Part shown: piece by piece, positions 1 through 5,810 of the stretch
Layout of the letters: each line of letters begins with the position of its first letter
How positions within the stretch are numbered: position 1 is the stretch's first letter
Assembly: GCA_015520145.1 (NCBI GenBank)
Contig: WAQR01000262.1
Coordinates: forward strand, 1-11,745
Length of the DNA stretch: 11,745 nt
Direction of reading: 5' to 3'
From: Candidatus Hydrothermarchaeota archaeon
GTDB taxonomy: Archaea > Hydrothermarchaeota > Hydrothermarchaeia > Hydrothermarchaeales > WAQR01
Notes under the pieces: model-generated
The model's database searches: none
What the model was told of the DNA's origin: nothing
What the model saw: only the letters and a program-made list of their open reading frames with translations
Position numbers and translations under genes: made by a program

Positions 1-396
1 CCCTATCGTTGCACAGTCAAAGGTATTATCACTAAATGGAAGATTTTCTGCCATGCATTTTACAGGTATGTGAGGCGGCCTTGTTCTTGCTCCACCATCA
101 GCCCTCCCGATGTCAAGCATCTCTTTACAGAAATCGACTCCGATAACCGTCCCGTCAGGCCCTGCCTTCCTCGCCAGTTCAGCAGCGAGTTTACCTGTAC
201 CCGTGGCAACATCCAGTGCAAGTCCACCACCAGAAAGTCCAGACCTCTCAGCGGTAAATGTCCTCCAGTATCTGTCCCTATTTAAACTGAGGACAGTATT
301 TAGGAAATCATATCTTCTGGCTATTGATGCGAACATCCTGTGGATTCTCTTCGCCTTCTCACGTTCTGGAATGCCGGTGTTCATCTCAGTGTTCAT
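1..396 (-). CDS. ubiE: UbiE/MenG-type quinone methyltransferase, partial (3' end beyond left edge)
   Basis: The first 132 codons of a class I SAM-dependent methyltransferase are read on the minus strand from the ATG at 396-394; the gene runs off the left edge. Residues 21-45 carry the UbiE/COQ5 signature (MFASIARRYDFLN, then SLNRDRYWR). Residues 62-68 (DVATGTG) are SAM motif I, D88 in GVDF is the likely ribose-binding acidic residue, and ENLPFSDNTFDCATIG ends the visible part and matches the UbiE family. These enzymes C-methylate demethylmenaquinone or a related quinone precursor at the cytoplasmic membrane face. The gene is divergent from a UbiD homologue, with 61 bp between start codons. 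The start is chosen for its 26-nt distance from the TATA box, which implies a nearly leaderless mRNA; a second ATG lies four codons in. The family is clear; the exact substrate is inferred. Confidence 0.85.
   Translation of the reverse strand, partial: MNTEMNTGIPEREKAKRIHRMFASIARRYDFLNTVLSLNRDRYWRTFTAERSGLSGGGLALDVATGTGKLAAELARKAGPDGTVIGVDFCKEMLDIGRADGGARTRPPHIPVKCMAENLPFSDNTFDCATIG
373..396 (-). repeat. 12-bp tandem duplication at the methyltransferase start codon
   Basis: Read on the minus strand, ATGAACACTGAG is followed directly by ATGAACACCGGC. The two 12-nt units agree at 9 of 12 positions, including a run of eight, so the start codon occurs twice in frame (protein begins MNTEMNTG). 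Either ATG could be used. Confidence 0.6.
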
Positions 397-422
397 AATC
401 TTTTAACAACTAGCTAAACAAA

Positions 423-431
423 CTTTATAAG
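423..431. promoter_or_regulatory. Near-palindromic TATA box shared by divergent ubiE and ubiD
   Basis: CTTTATAAG on the plus strand reads CTTATAAAG on the minus strand, so it resembles an archaeal box A in both directions. It lies exactly in the middle of the 61-nt spacer (397-457): 26 nt separate it from the ubiE ATG at 396 and 26 nt from the ubiD ATG at 458. Both flanks are A-rich, as TFB recognition elements usually are. With normal archaeal spacing, transcription would start only a few nucleotides before each ATG, giving almost leaderless mRNAs. A second TATA-like string (TTTATATC, 442-449) is too close to the ubiD start to serve it. Confidence 0.65.
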
Positions 432-457
432 CTTTTATGCCTTTATATCAAGATACA

Positions 458-1915
458 ATGGCGTACAGGGATCTAAGAGAATTTATCAATGTGCTTGAAG
501 ATAAGGGTATGTTAAAGAGGGTCAGGGTAGAGGTTGATCCCGAACTTGAAGTAACCGAGATACTTGACAGGGTCTCGAAAAAAAACGGGCCTGCCATCTT
601 CTTTGAGAATGTCAAAGGCAGCGATATCCCCATCCTGGCAAACATCTTTGGCTCGATGGAGAGGATGAAGCTCGCACTTAAAACAGACCGCCTTGAAGGC
701 ATTGGAGAGAGCCTTGCAGGGCTTTTGAAGCCAGAGATACCTTCATCGCTTAGAGACAAGATAAAAGGCATATCAAAGCTCGGGGAGATAATGTCATTCC
801 CGCCGAAAACCGTAAAGAGCGGCCCGTGTAAAGACGTCATCATAAAAGGGGATGAAGTTGACTTAACAAAATTCCCGATTCTAAAATGCTGGCCAAAAGA
901 TGGTGGGCGGTTCATAACCCTCCCGCTTGTCTTCACAAACGACCCGGAAACCAAAAAGAGAAATGTCGGGATGTACAGGATGCACGTCTATGATAAAAAT
1001 ACAACTGGCATGCACTGGCACGTACATAAGCACGGTGCAAAACATTTTGAAGATGCCGGAAGGAAGGGTGAACGCCTGGAGGTTGCCGTGGCACTTGGCA
1101 GCGACCCGGCCACGATATTCTCTGCCGCCACTCCACTCCCTGATGGTTTTGACGAGATGCTTTTTGCTGGGTTTATCAGGAAAAAGCCAGTTGAGCTTGT
1201 AAAATGCGAGACCCTGGATATCCAGGTGCCTGCAAATGCAGAGATCATCCTCGAAGGATATGTTGACACAAAAGAGATGCGAATTGAAGGCCCGTTTGGA
1301 GACCACACGGGTTATTATTCCCTTTCAGACACCTACCCTGTTTTCCATGTTACGTGCATCACGCACAGGAAAGACCCCATCTACCCTGCCACAATAGTCG
1401 GCAAACCCCCGATGGAAGATTCGTATATCGGAAAGGCGATTGAGAGGATATTCCTGCCGCTTATCAGGCTTCAGCTGCCTGAGATTGTCGATATCAACCT
1501 GCCTGTTGAAGGGGTATTCCACAACCTCCTGATAGTATCTATTAAAAAGAGGTATCCAGGCCATGCAAAGAAGGTCATGTTCGCTATCTGGGGGATGGGG
1601 CAGATGATGTTCACCAAGACGATTATCGTACTGGACGACGATGTGGACGTGCAGAATATCAGTGAAGTAATATGGGCGGTTTCAAACAGGATTGACCCGA
1701 AAAGGGATATCACCATAGTGGACGGGGCACCATCTGATTCACTTGACCAGGCAACATCCCTGCCGAACATCGGGTCGAAAATGGGGATAGACGCCACAGT
1801 CAAATGGAAAGAAGAGGGATTTTTAAGGGACTGGCCGGACGAGATTGCCATGTCAGGAGAGATAAAAGAGCTTGTAGATAAAAAGTGGGCAGAATACGGG
1901 ATAGATGATAGATAA
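458..1915 (+). CDS. ubiD: UbiD-family prenylated-FMN-dependent decarboxylase
   Basis: A 485-residue protein of the UbiD family, which (de)carboxylates unsaturated or aromatic acids with prenylated FMN and a divalent metal in the cytoplasm. It opens with MAYRDLREFINVLEDKG, the usual family start; an ATG seven codons upstream (437) is less likely because it leaves almost no room after the TATA box. Cofactor-region residues are visible: N169 and R174 in NVGMYRM, then HWHVHKHG at 186-193. E277 and D282 lie in the hallmark EGPFGDHTGYYS and match by eye the catalytic acids of Fdc1/UbiD. Length is typical of the full-length family. Two roles are plausible: quinone synthesis, favoured by the divergent UbiE-type neighbour, or anhydromevalonate phosphate decarboxylation in the archaeal modified mevalonate pathway. 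A tandem duplication overlaps its stop codon. Confidence 0.9.
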   Translation: MAYRDLREFINVLEDKGMLKRVRVEVDPELEVTEILDRVSKKNGPAIFFENVKGSDIPILANIFGSMERMKLALKTDRLEGIGESLAGLLKPEIPSSLRDKIKGISKLGEIMSFPPKTVKSGPCKDVIIKGDEVDLTKFPILKCWPKDGGRFITLPLVFTNDPETKKRNVGMYRMHVYDKNTTGMHWHVHKHGAKHFEDAGRKGERLEVAVALGSDPATIFSAATPLPDGFDEMLFAGFIRKKPVELVKCETLDIQVPANAEIILEGYVDTKEMRIEGPFGDHTGYYSLSDTYPVFHVTCITHRKDPIYPATIVGKPPMEDSYIGKAIERIFLPLIRLQLPEIVDINLPVEGVFHNLLIVSIKKRYPGHAKKVMFAIWGMGQMMFTKTIIVLDDDVDVQNISEVIWAVSNRIDPKRDITIVDGAPSDSLDQATSLPNIGSKMGIDATVKWKEEGFLRDWPDEIAMSGEIKELVDKKWAEYGIDDR

Positions 1916-1934
1916 TACGGGATAGATGATAGAT
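1893..1934. repeat. Perfect 21-bp tandem duplication spanning the ubiD stop
   Basis: The 21 bp at 1893-1913 are repeated exactly at 1914-1934. In the ubiD frame the sequence reads YGIDDR-stop followed at once by another YGIDDR, so the last six codons have been copied past the stop. The TAA (1913-1915) is formed at the junction of the two copies; with one copy only, the frame would read through (TTA AAC). Confidence 0.9.
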
Positions 1935-1949
1935 TAAACGTTACCAATC

Positions 1950-1965
1950 TTACATCGTTACATCG
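1950..1965. repeat. 8-bp tandem duplication in ubiD-eamA spacer
   Basis: TTACATCG occurs twice without a gap at 1950-1957 and 1958-1965, inside the 100-bp convergent spacer between ubiD and the eamA-type gene. Confidence 0.75.
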
Positions 1966-1975
1966 CCCATCTTTA

Positions 1976-1991
1976 CCCATATCCCCATATC
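1976..1991. repeat. Second 8-bp tandem duplication in ubiD-eamA spacer
   Basis: CCCATATC occurs twice in tandem at 1976-1983 and 1984-1991. With the 21-bp and TTACATCG pairs, over half of this spacer is duplicated sequence. I see no clear terminator here, only pyrimidine-rich stretches on the plus strand. Confidence 0.75.
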
Positions 1992-2015
1992 TAAAACCCT
2001 TCTACAAACCTGCAC

Positions 2016-2885
2016 CTAGAATAACAGCTTCCATATCCCCAAAACAATAAGTAACGTCCCAGTTAAACCCTTCAAATTGACTCTTTCTTTAAAGAATATC
2101 ACAGCAAACATGGTAGCAAAAAAGGGCGTAGTCGAAGAGAGTGCAGTCGCTTCAGCAGTACTTTCAAGGATTGACATACTCATTAAAAATAGTGTCGCCC
2201 CAACAGCAAGTGCAGTAGCCCCTGCAAGACTCATATAGATATAGACATCCCTTTCGAGCTGGAATGGTTTCCTATATCCTGTGCGTGGTATGACTATCAG
2301 GTAGACAAGAGGTATAAGAAACGGCAGCCTCATCACATTACCAAGAAACGGGTCAGTATCCACAAGACCCATCTTCATCACCGTAATCCCACTCGCCCAG
2401 GTAACCGCGGTTACAAGTGCAAGGAATACACCTTTTGTGGCATCTCTCTCCTCACTGATATCAGAGTCATCTTTCAACCCGAGCAGTGAGACACCAAACA
2501 CGATTAAGACTGTCCCGATTACTATACTGACCGTAATAGGTTCACCTAAAAGCAAATAGGCGATAAAGATTGTAAAGAGAGGATATGTCGATGAGACAGG
2601 GATTACTCTCGAAATAGCTGCAAACTGCATGCTCCTGAAATAAAGTGCATCTCCAAATATGATTGCCATTGTAGCACCGAGTGTTAGAAAAAAGAGAGAA
2701 CGAAAGGAGATATCGAACTCAAAGCCCCTGATAGCGATATATATTATAAACGAAAAGATCGATGCAAATATCAGTCTGACAAAATTCAATACAAAGATGT
2801 CTGCCCTGTCAACTACTTTCTTTGTAAAAATCGACGACGCCGCCCACAATATTGCCGCCCCGATTGCATAAAGTTCGCCTAGCAT
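2016..2885 (-). CDS. EamA/DMT-family transporter, ten transmembrane helices
   Basis: A 289-residue integral membrane protein with two tandem EamA domains (about residues 3-135 and 150-289), each of five hydrophobic helices, the standard architecture of drug/metabolite transporters. Each half ends in the family pattern: PLFTIFIAYLLLGEPITVS in the first and PFFATMFAVIFFKERVNLKG in the second, followed by a final helix (LLIVLGI). A charged loop around residues 138-150 (KDDSDISEERD) joins the halves. The substrate (amino acid, metabolite or other small solute) cannot be told from sequence. It is convergent with ubiD and divergent from tyrS and looks monocistronic. The ATG at 2885 lies close to a TATA-like stretch, with no good ribosome binding site, so a leaderless mRNA is likely. 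Family assignment is firm; function is open. Confidence 0.88.
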   Translation of the reverse strand: MLGELYAIGAAILWAASSIFTKKVVDRADIFVLNFVRLIFASIFSFIIYIAIRGFEFDISFRSLFFLTLGATMAIIFGDALYFRSMQFAAISRVIPVSSTYPLFTIFIAYLLLGEPITVSIVIGTVLIVFGVSLLGLKDDSDISEERDATKGVFLALVTAVTWASGITVMKMGLVDTDPFLGNVMRLPFLIPLVYLIVIPRTGYRKPFQLERDVYIYMSLAGATALAVGATLFLMSMSILESTAEATALSSTTPFFATMFAVIFFKERVNLKGLTGTLLIVLGIWKLLF

Positions 2886-2895
2886 AGATATAGAT
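2884..2895. repeat. 6-bp tandem duplication at eamA-type start codon
   Basis: ATAGAT is repeated at 2884-2889 and 2890-2895, so on the minus strand ATATCTATATCT leads into the ATG. It is short enough to be chance alone and is listed because it fits the wider pattern in this window. Confidence 0.4.
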
Positions 2896-2906
2896 ATTAA
2901 CCTTCG

Positions 2907-2919
2907 ATATAATTATAAT
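2907..2919 (-). promoter_or_regulatory. Candidate TATA box for the EamA transporter gene
   Basis: On the minus strand the sequence is ATTATAATTATAT, an A/T run that fits archaeal box A. Its downstream edge is about 21 nt from the ATG at 2885, which would put the transcription start at or next to the start codon (leaderless or nearly so). Confidence 0.5.
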
Positions 2920-2930
2920 CTTTGTACCTC

Positions 2931-2964
2931 GTGATACTATCTTATCTGTGATACCATCTTATCT
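2931..2964. repeat. 17-bp tandem repeat upstream of the tyrS TATA box
   Basis: GTGATACTATCTTATCT (2931-2947) is followed at once by GTGATACCATCTTATCT (2948-2964), with one mismatch. The pair ends 9 bp before the tyrS TATA box, a usual place for an activator or TFB-assisting site in archaea, so a paired operator is possible. It may equally be one more spacer duplication without function. Confidence 0.8.
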
Positions 2965-2973
2965 TCAAAAGTA

Positions 2974-2982
2974 TTTATAAAA
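2974..2982 (+). promoter_or_regulatory. Candidate TATA box for tyrS (distal)
   Basis: TTTATAAAA preceded by the A-rich CAAAAG (a fair BRE). A start about 25 nt on, near 3003-3006, would give a leader of roughly 105 nt that includes the 15-bp tandem repeat. Confidence 0.55.
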
Positions 2983-3004
2983 GCCGCAGGCTGACAAAAA
3001 GGCA

Positions 3005-3012
3005 TTTATAAG
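3005..3012 (+). promoter_or_regulatory. Second candidate TATA box for tyrS (proximal)
   Basis: TTTATAAG lies 31 bp after the first box, preceded by AAAAAGGCA. It would start transcription near 3034-3038, within the tandem repeat, leaving a leader of about 75 nt. Which of the two boxes is used cannot be decided by eye. Confidence 0.4.
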
Positions 3013-3025
3013 TGGCGTTAGATTT

Positions 3026-3055
3026 AAGTTTAGCAGGAATAAGTTTAGCAGAAAT
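3026..3055. repeat. 15-bp tandem repeat in the tyrS leader
   Basis: AAGTTTAGCAGGAAT (3026-3040) is followed by AAGTTTAGCAGAAAT (3041-3055), 14 of 15 identical; partial AGCAGAAAG and AGTAGAAAA copies follow. The stretch has in-frame stops and is not coding. Confidence 0.8.
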
Positions 3056-3111
3056 AGCAGAAAGAGTAGAAAACAGGCTGAAGAAGCAGAAGTGGAAGTG
3101 TTGTGAGAAAA

Positions 3112-4236
3112 ATGGATTTAGAGGTCAGATTGGAACTTATCAAAAGTGTTGGAGAAGAGATAATTACAGACGATGAACTCAAGACCCTGCTGGAAACAAA
3201 AGAACATCCGGTAGCCTATGACGGGTTCGAGCCAAGCGGTATTGCCCATCTGCCTGTTGGTATCTACCGGCCGTTATTACTGAAAAACCTTATAAACGCG
3301 GGTATCAGTTTCAAGCTTCTCCTGGCAGATTCCTTTGCCTGGATTAACAACAAGTTTGGCGGGGATTTAGATCAGATAAGGGATGCAGGCAGGTATTTTG
3401 TCGAAGTCTGGAAAGCCAGCGGAGTCGATATGAAAAAGGTCGAGGTAGTATGGCACAAGGCATTTTTTGACGACCCGGAATACTGGAAGAAGGTCATTTT
3501 AATTGCAAAAAACCACTCAGTTACAAGGACCAAGAGGAGCCTTACAATAGCAGGGAGGGCCGGTGAGGACTCAAAACAGGCAGCGCTTATGTTCTACCCT
3601 TCGATGCAGTGTGCCGATATATTTCATATAGGTGCAGATATCTGCCAGCTCGGTCTTGACCAGAGGAAGGTAAACATGCTCGCAAGGGAGATAGCAGGTA
3701 AAAAAGAGGTAGTGAAATCATTCAATTACTCCAATAAAGGTGTCAATGGAAAACCGGTAGTAGTGTCACACAAAATGCTGCTGGGACTCTCTGGACCAAA
3801 GGACGCTTTGGGGTTTGACGAAAATTCGTCGGTAGATATTTCAATCAGCTCAAAGATGTCAAAATCGATACCAGAATCCTCGATATTTGTCCATGATTCA
3901 AAAGAGGTTATAAAGAAAAAGATTAACCGTGCATACTGCCCTGCAAAAGTTGTCGAAGGCAATCCTGTAGTCGAATATTCGAAAGAAATCATCTTCAGGG
4001 CATTTGACGAGTTTGAGATTAAAAGGCCAAAGAAATTTGGAGGGGATGTGTCCTATTACTCTTATGAGGACATGGAAATGGATTTCAAAAAAGAAAAACT
4101 GCATCCGATGGACCTGAAAATAGCGGTAGCAGAATATTTAGACCGCCTGATAGAGCCTATACGAACCCATTTTGAAAAGGACACAAAGGCACGTAAATTA
4201 TACGAAACAATAAAAACATATAAGGTCACGCGATAA
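3112..4236 (+). CDS. tyrS: Tyrosyl-tRNA synthetase, archaeal/eukaryal type
   Basis: A cytoplasmic class I synthetase of 374 residues that charges tRNA-Tyr. The N-terminal half is the Rossmann catalytic domain with GFEPSGIAHLPVG (HIGH-equivalent at H46) and LLADSFAWIN. Tyrosine-pocket sequence MQCADIFHIGADICQLGLDQRK follows in two conserved blocks. KMSKS is at 248-252. The C-terminal part (FGGDVSYYSYEDME, then KLHPMDLKIAVAEYL) matches the short archaeal tRNA-binding tail; there is no bacterial S4 domain. It is longer than the roughly 306-residue Methanocaldococcus enzyme, mainly through about 28 extra residues before KMSKS, and nearer the length of thermococcal and crenarchaeal forms. The GTG at 3103 (three codons earlier, with GGAAG 4 nt before it) is an alternative start; ATG at 3112 has only a weak GTGAG. 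It appears monocistronic, ahead of the nuo operon. Confidence 0.92.
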   Translation: MDLEVRLELIKSVGEEIITDDELKTLLETKEHPVAYDGFEPSGIAHLPVGIYRPLLLKNLINAGISFKLLLADSFAWINNKFGGDLDQIRDAGRYFVEVWKASGVDMKKVEVVWHKAFFDDPEYWKKVILIAKNHSVTRTKRSLTIAGRAGEDSKQAALMFYPSMQCADIFHIGADICQLGLDQRKVNMLAREIAGKKEVVKSFNYSNKGVNGKPVVVSHKMLLGLSGPKDALGFDENSSVDISISSKMSKSIPESSIFVHDSKEVIKKKINRAYCPAKVVEGNPVVEYSKEIIFRAFDEFEIKRPKKFGGDVSYYSYEDMEMDFKKEKLHPMDLKIAVAEYLDRLIEPIRTHFEKDTKARKLYETIKTYKVTR

Positions 4237-4244
4237 AAAGCTGC

Positions 4245-4262
4245 ATTAACCTAATTAACCTA
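4245..4262. repeat. 9-bp tandem duplication after tyrS, with further TTAAC copies
   Basis: ATTAACCTA is repeated exactly at 4245-4253 and 4254-4262, right after the tyrS stop. TTAAC recurs at 4263-4267 and ATTAACC at 4275-4281, so four TTAAC cores sit in 37 bp. Confidence 0.7.
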
Positions 4263-4288
4263 TTAACGACATCCATTAACCGTCTTAA

Positions 4289-4312
4289 TTGAGTCTAATT
4301 TTGAGTCTAATT
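4289..4312. repeat. 12-bp tandem duplication upstream of the nuo promoter
   Basis: TTGAGTCTAATT occurs twice in tandem (4289-4300 and 4301-4312), followed by a degenerate third copy (AAGTCTAAC, 4314-4322). Spacing is about one helical turn, so a protein could contact the copies on the same DNA face. Confidence 0.75.
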
Positions 4313-4328
4313 AAGTCTAACTGTTAAG

Positions 4329-4346
4329 AACGGTAACCGTTAACGG
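4329..4346. promoter_or_regulatory. Overlapping palindromes, candidate operator of the nuo operon
   Basis: AACGGT-A-ACCGTT (4329-4341) is a perfect inverted repeat with a one-base centre. It overlaps the perfect 10-bp palindrome CCGTTAACGG (4337-4346), so ACCGTT is shared. A further palindrome, TTGCGCAA, lies at 4359-4366. All sit 20-60 bp before the nuoA TATA box, where archaeal regulators often bind. The operator role is inferred from position and symmetry only. Confidence 0.45.
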
Positions 4347-4387
4347 CTGTGCAAAGAATTGCGCAAGACCTGAACGTAGGTAAAAAC

Positions 4388-4396
4388 TTTTATATT
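4388..4396 (+). promoter_or_regulatory. TATA box of the nuo operon
   Basis: TTTTATATT preceded by an A-rich TAAAAAC element makes a good archaeal BRE/TATA pair. It would start transcription near 4417, giving a leader of about 30 nt that contains the nuoA ribosome binding site. It is the only convincing promoter before the eleven-gene run. Confidence 0.65.
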
Positions 4397-4437
4397 AAAT
4401 CGATATGTTTAGGTAAAGAGGAATAAGATTTCTCAGT

Positions 4438-4444
4438 AGGTGAT
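4438..4444 (+). promoter_or_regulatory. nuoA ribosome binding site that fixes a TTG start
   Basis: AGGTGAT is fully complementary to the usual archaeal 16S rRNA 3' end and lies 4 nt before TTG 4449. The in-frame GTG at 4440 is inside this site and so is unlikely to be the start. Confidence 0.7.
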
Positions 4445-4448
4445 TTAT

Positions 4449-4811
4449 TTGGCTTTGACAGACGGCTATATCCCTGTGGCAATTCTTGTAATAATAGGTA
4501 TAGCATTTCCATTTATCATAATGGGTGTGGGCGGGCTGCTTAGACCTACCAAGCCAGAGAAAGAGAAATACGTCAGCTACGAATGCGGTATCGTCCCGAC
4601 AGGCGAAGGTCAGTACCAGCACAACGTCCAGTTTTATATGATTGCGATCCTGTTTGCAGTTTTTGATGTAGAGGTTGTATTCATGTTCCCGTGGGCAGTG
4701 GTATTTAATCAGCTTGGAATGTTTGCTTTTATTGAGATGGCCATATTTATTGTTATCTTATGTATCGGTCTTGGATATGCATGGAAAGAGGGGGCGCTGG
4801 AATGGGCGTAA
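4449..4811 (+). CDS. nuoA: Complex I membrane subunit NuoA (FpoA/FqoA type)
   Basis: A three-helix membrane subunit of 120 residues that sits beside NuoH and shapes the quinone cavity entrance. The helices are about residues 7-29 (VAILVIIGIAFPFIIMGVGG), 58-82 and 89-112. Between the first two lies the conserved quinone-loop sequence KYVSYECGIVPTGEG. The hallmark FDVEVVFMFPWA is present, with D73 and E75 corresponding to the functionally important acidic pair of the family. The protein ends LGYAWKEGALEWA, as is usual. The start is TTG 4449, chosen from the ribosome binding site 4 nt before it. This is the first gene of the operon, and its last 10 nt overlap nuoB. Confidence 0.93.
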   Translation: MALTDGYIPVAILVIIGIAFPFIIMGVGGLLRPTKPEKEKYVSYECGIVPTGEGQYQHNVQFYMIAILFAVFDVEVVFMFPWAVVFNQLGMFAFIEMAIFIVILCIGLGYAWKEGALEWA

Positions 4812-5281
4812 AACTGCCAAATGTAATAACCACAAGTCTCGACAAGCTGATATTCAACTGGGCCAGGATGAGGTCTATGTGGCCGATGACCTTTGGACTT
4901 GCATGCTGTGCCATAGAGATGATGGCCACAGGGGCGTCCAGGTTTGACACATTCGAGAGGTTCGGGATGCTATTTCGAGCATCGCCGAGGCAGTCTGACC
5001 TGATGATTGTCGCAGGCACGCTCACAAAAAAGATGGCTCCAAACGTGAGGAGGCTGTATGAACAGATGCCTGAACCAAAATATGTTATTGCAATGGGCGA
5101 ATGTGCGATATGCGGAGGTCCGTTTTATGATTCTTACAGTGTTGTTGATGGTGTTGACAGGATAATCCCGGTCGATGTCCATATCCCAGGATGTCCTCCG
5201 AGACCCGAGGCTCTTATATATGGTATATTGAAACTCCAGGAAAAGGTCTTAAAAGGCGAAATTGAGAGGTACAGGAAATGA
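4802..5281 (+). CDS. nuoB: Complex I subunit NuoB, N2 iron-sulfur cluster
   Basis: A 159-residue peripheral-arm subunit that carries the terminal 4Fe-4S cluster N2, the direct electron donor to quinone. All ligands are visible: the tandem C35-C36 in GLACCAIEMM, C101 in GECAICGG and C131 in PGCPPRPE. The C104 in the second motif is extra and not expected to be a ligand. The ATG at 4802 lies within the end of nuoA (10-nt overlap) after a GAGGGGG stretch. An in-frame ATG further up would add only unrelated sequence. The end overlaps nuoC by 4 nt (ATGA), so the two are probably translationally coupled. The protein is full length and nothing is missing. Confidence 0.95.
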   Translation: MGVKLPNVITTSLDKLIFNWARMRSMWPMTFGLACCAIEMMATGASRFDTFERFGMLFRASPRQSDLMIVAGTLTKKMAPNVRRLYEQMPEPKYVIAMGECAICGGPFYDSYSVVDGVDRIIPVDVHIPGCPPRPEALIYGILKLQEKVLKGEIERYRK

Positions 5282-5784
5282 CGGCAGAGTCCAAGCCAGA
5301 AACAAAGCCAGAAATGAAAAGCGATATCCTCGATGAGATAGACTCGAAGTTAAAAGGAGTTATAACAGATTCAAAGGTTCAAAGGGAAAGAAGGCTTGTC
5401 ATAACAATCGATGGAAAGGACATAGTAAAGGTCTGCCAGACCCTATTCGATATGGGATTTGACCACCTCTCAAACATCTCTGGAGTGGAATACGAAGATA
5501 GATTCGAGTCAGTATATCATATCTGGTCATATTCAAACAAGAACCTTGTTACCGTAAAGGCAGTTTTGCCAAAAAAAGAGCCTGAAAAACAGCCTGAAAT
5601 TGACTCAGTCACGTCCATCTGGAGGAGTGCAAACTGGCATGAGAGAGAGACCTACGACCTGATGGGCATCAGATACAAAGGCCATCCAAACCTGACGAGG
5701 ATATTAAATCCTGACGATTTTGAAGGCCATCCATTGAGAAAGAGTTTTAAGCTTGTGGAAAACCCCTGGTACGACGAGAAGTAG
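5278..5784 (+). CDS. nuoC: Complex I subunit NuoC (30-kDa type)
   Basis: A 168-residue subunit of the quinone-reducing module that packs on NuoD and has no cofactor. The first 25 or so residues are charged and low-complexity (repeated KPE/KPEM), then a folded alpha/beta domain follows. The family signature is present near the C-terminus: WHERETYDLMGIRYKGHP, then LTRILNPDDFEGHPLRKSF. It is separate from nuoD, unlike the NuoCD fusion of E. coli or the BC fusion reported for Archaeoglobus Fqo. Its ATG overlaps the nuoB stop (ATGA). The last codons are duplicated after the stop. Confidence 0.94.
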   Translation: MTAESKPETKPEMKSDILDEIDSKLKGVITDSKVQRERRLVITIDGKDIVKVCQTLFDMGFDHLSNISGVEYEDRFESVYHIWSYSNKNLVTVKAVLPKKEPEKQPEIDSVTSIWRSANWHERETYDLMGIRYKGHPNLTRILNPDDFEGHPLRKSFKLVENPWYDEK

Positions 5785-5808
5785 TACGAGGGAAAGTAGG
5801 AGAAGTAG
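5770..5808. repeat. 15-bp tandem duplication of the nuoC end, including its stop
   Basis: In the nuoC frame the sequence reads YDEK-stop, YEGK-stop, EK-stop: TACGACGAGAAGTAG (5770-5784), TACGAGGGAAAGTAG (5785-5799; 12 of 15 identical) and GAGAAGTAG (5800-5808). These copies make up nearly all of the 26-nt gap to nuoD. The last copy also supplies the GGAG before the nuoD ATG. Confidence 0.75.
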
Positions 5809-5810
5809 TT

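Noticed and set aside
70..406. Open frames on the plus strand before ubiD
   Set aside because: They lie opposite the partial methyltransferase, whose minus-strand frame shows clear UbiE motifs; the plus-strand translations look like nothing.
1893..1934. 21-bp direct repeat as an integration (att) site or mobile-element footprint
   Set aside because: The copies are directly adjacent with nothing between them, and similar tandem pairs occur in most other spacers.
448..1980. Several minus-strand open frames within ubiD
   Set aside because: They are antisense to a gene with family signatures over its full length and carry no motif of their own.
2931..3055. CRISPR-like repeat array between the eamA-type gene and tyrS
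   Set aside because: Repeats are two-copy tandem pairs of different sequence without spacers.
4237..4438. tRNA or other structured RNA gene in the tyrS-nuoA spacer
   Set aside because: The palindromes are short and no cloverleaf or T-loop sequence could be found.
4440..4448. GTG 4440 as the nuoA start
   Set aside because: It lies inside AGGTGAT, the likely ribosome binding site for TTG 4449.
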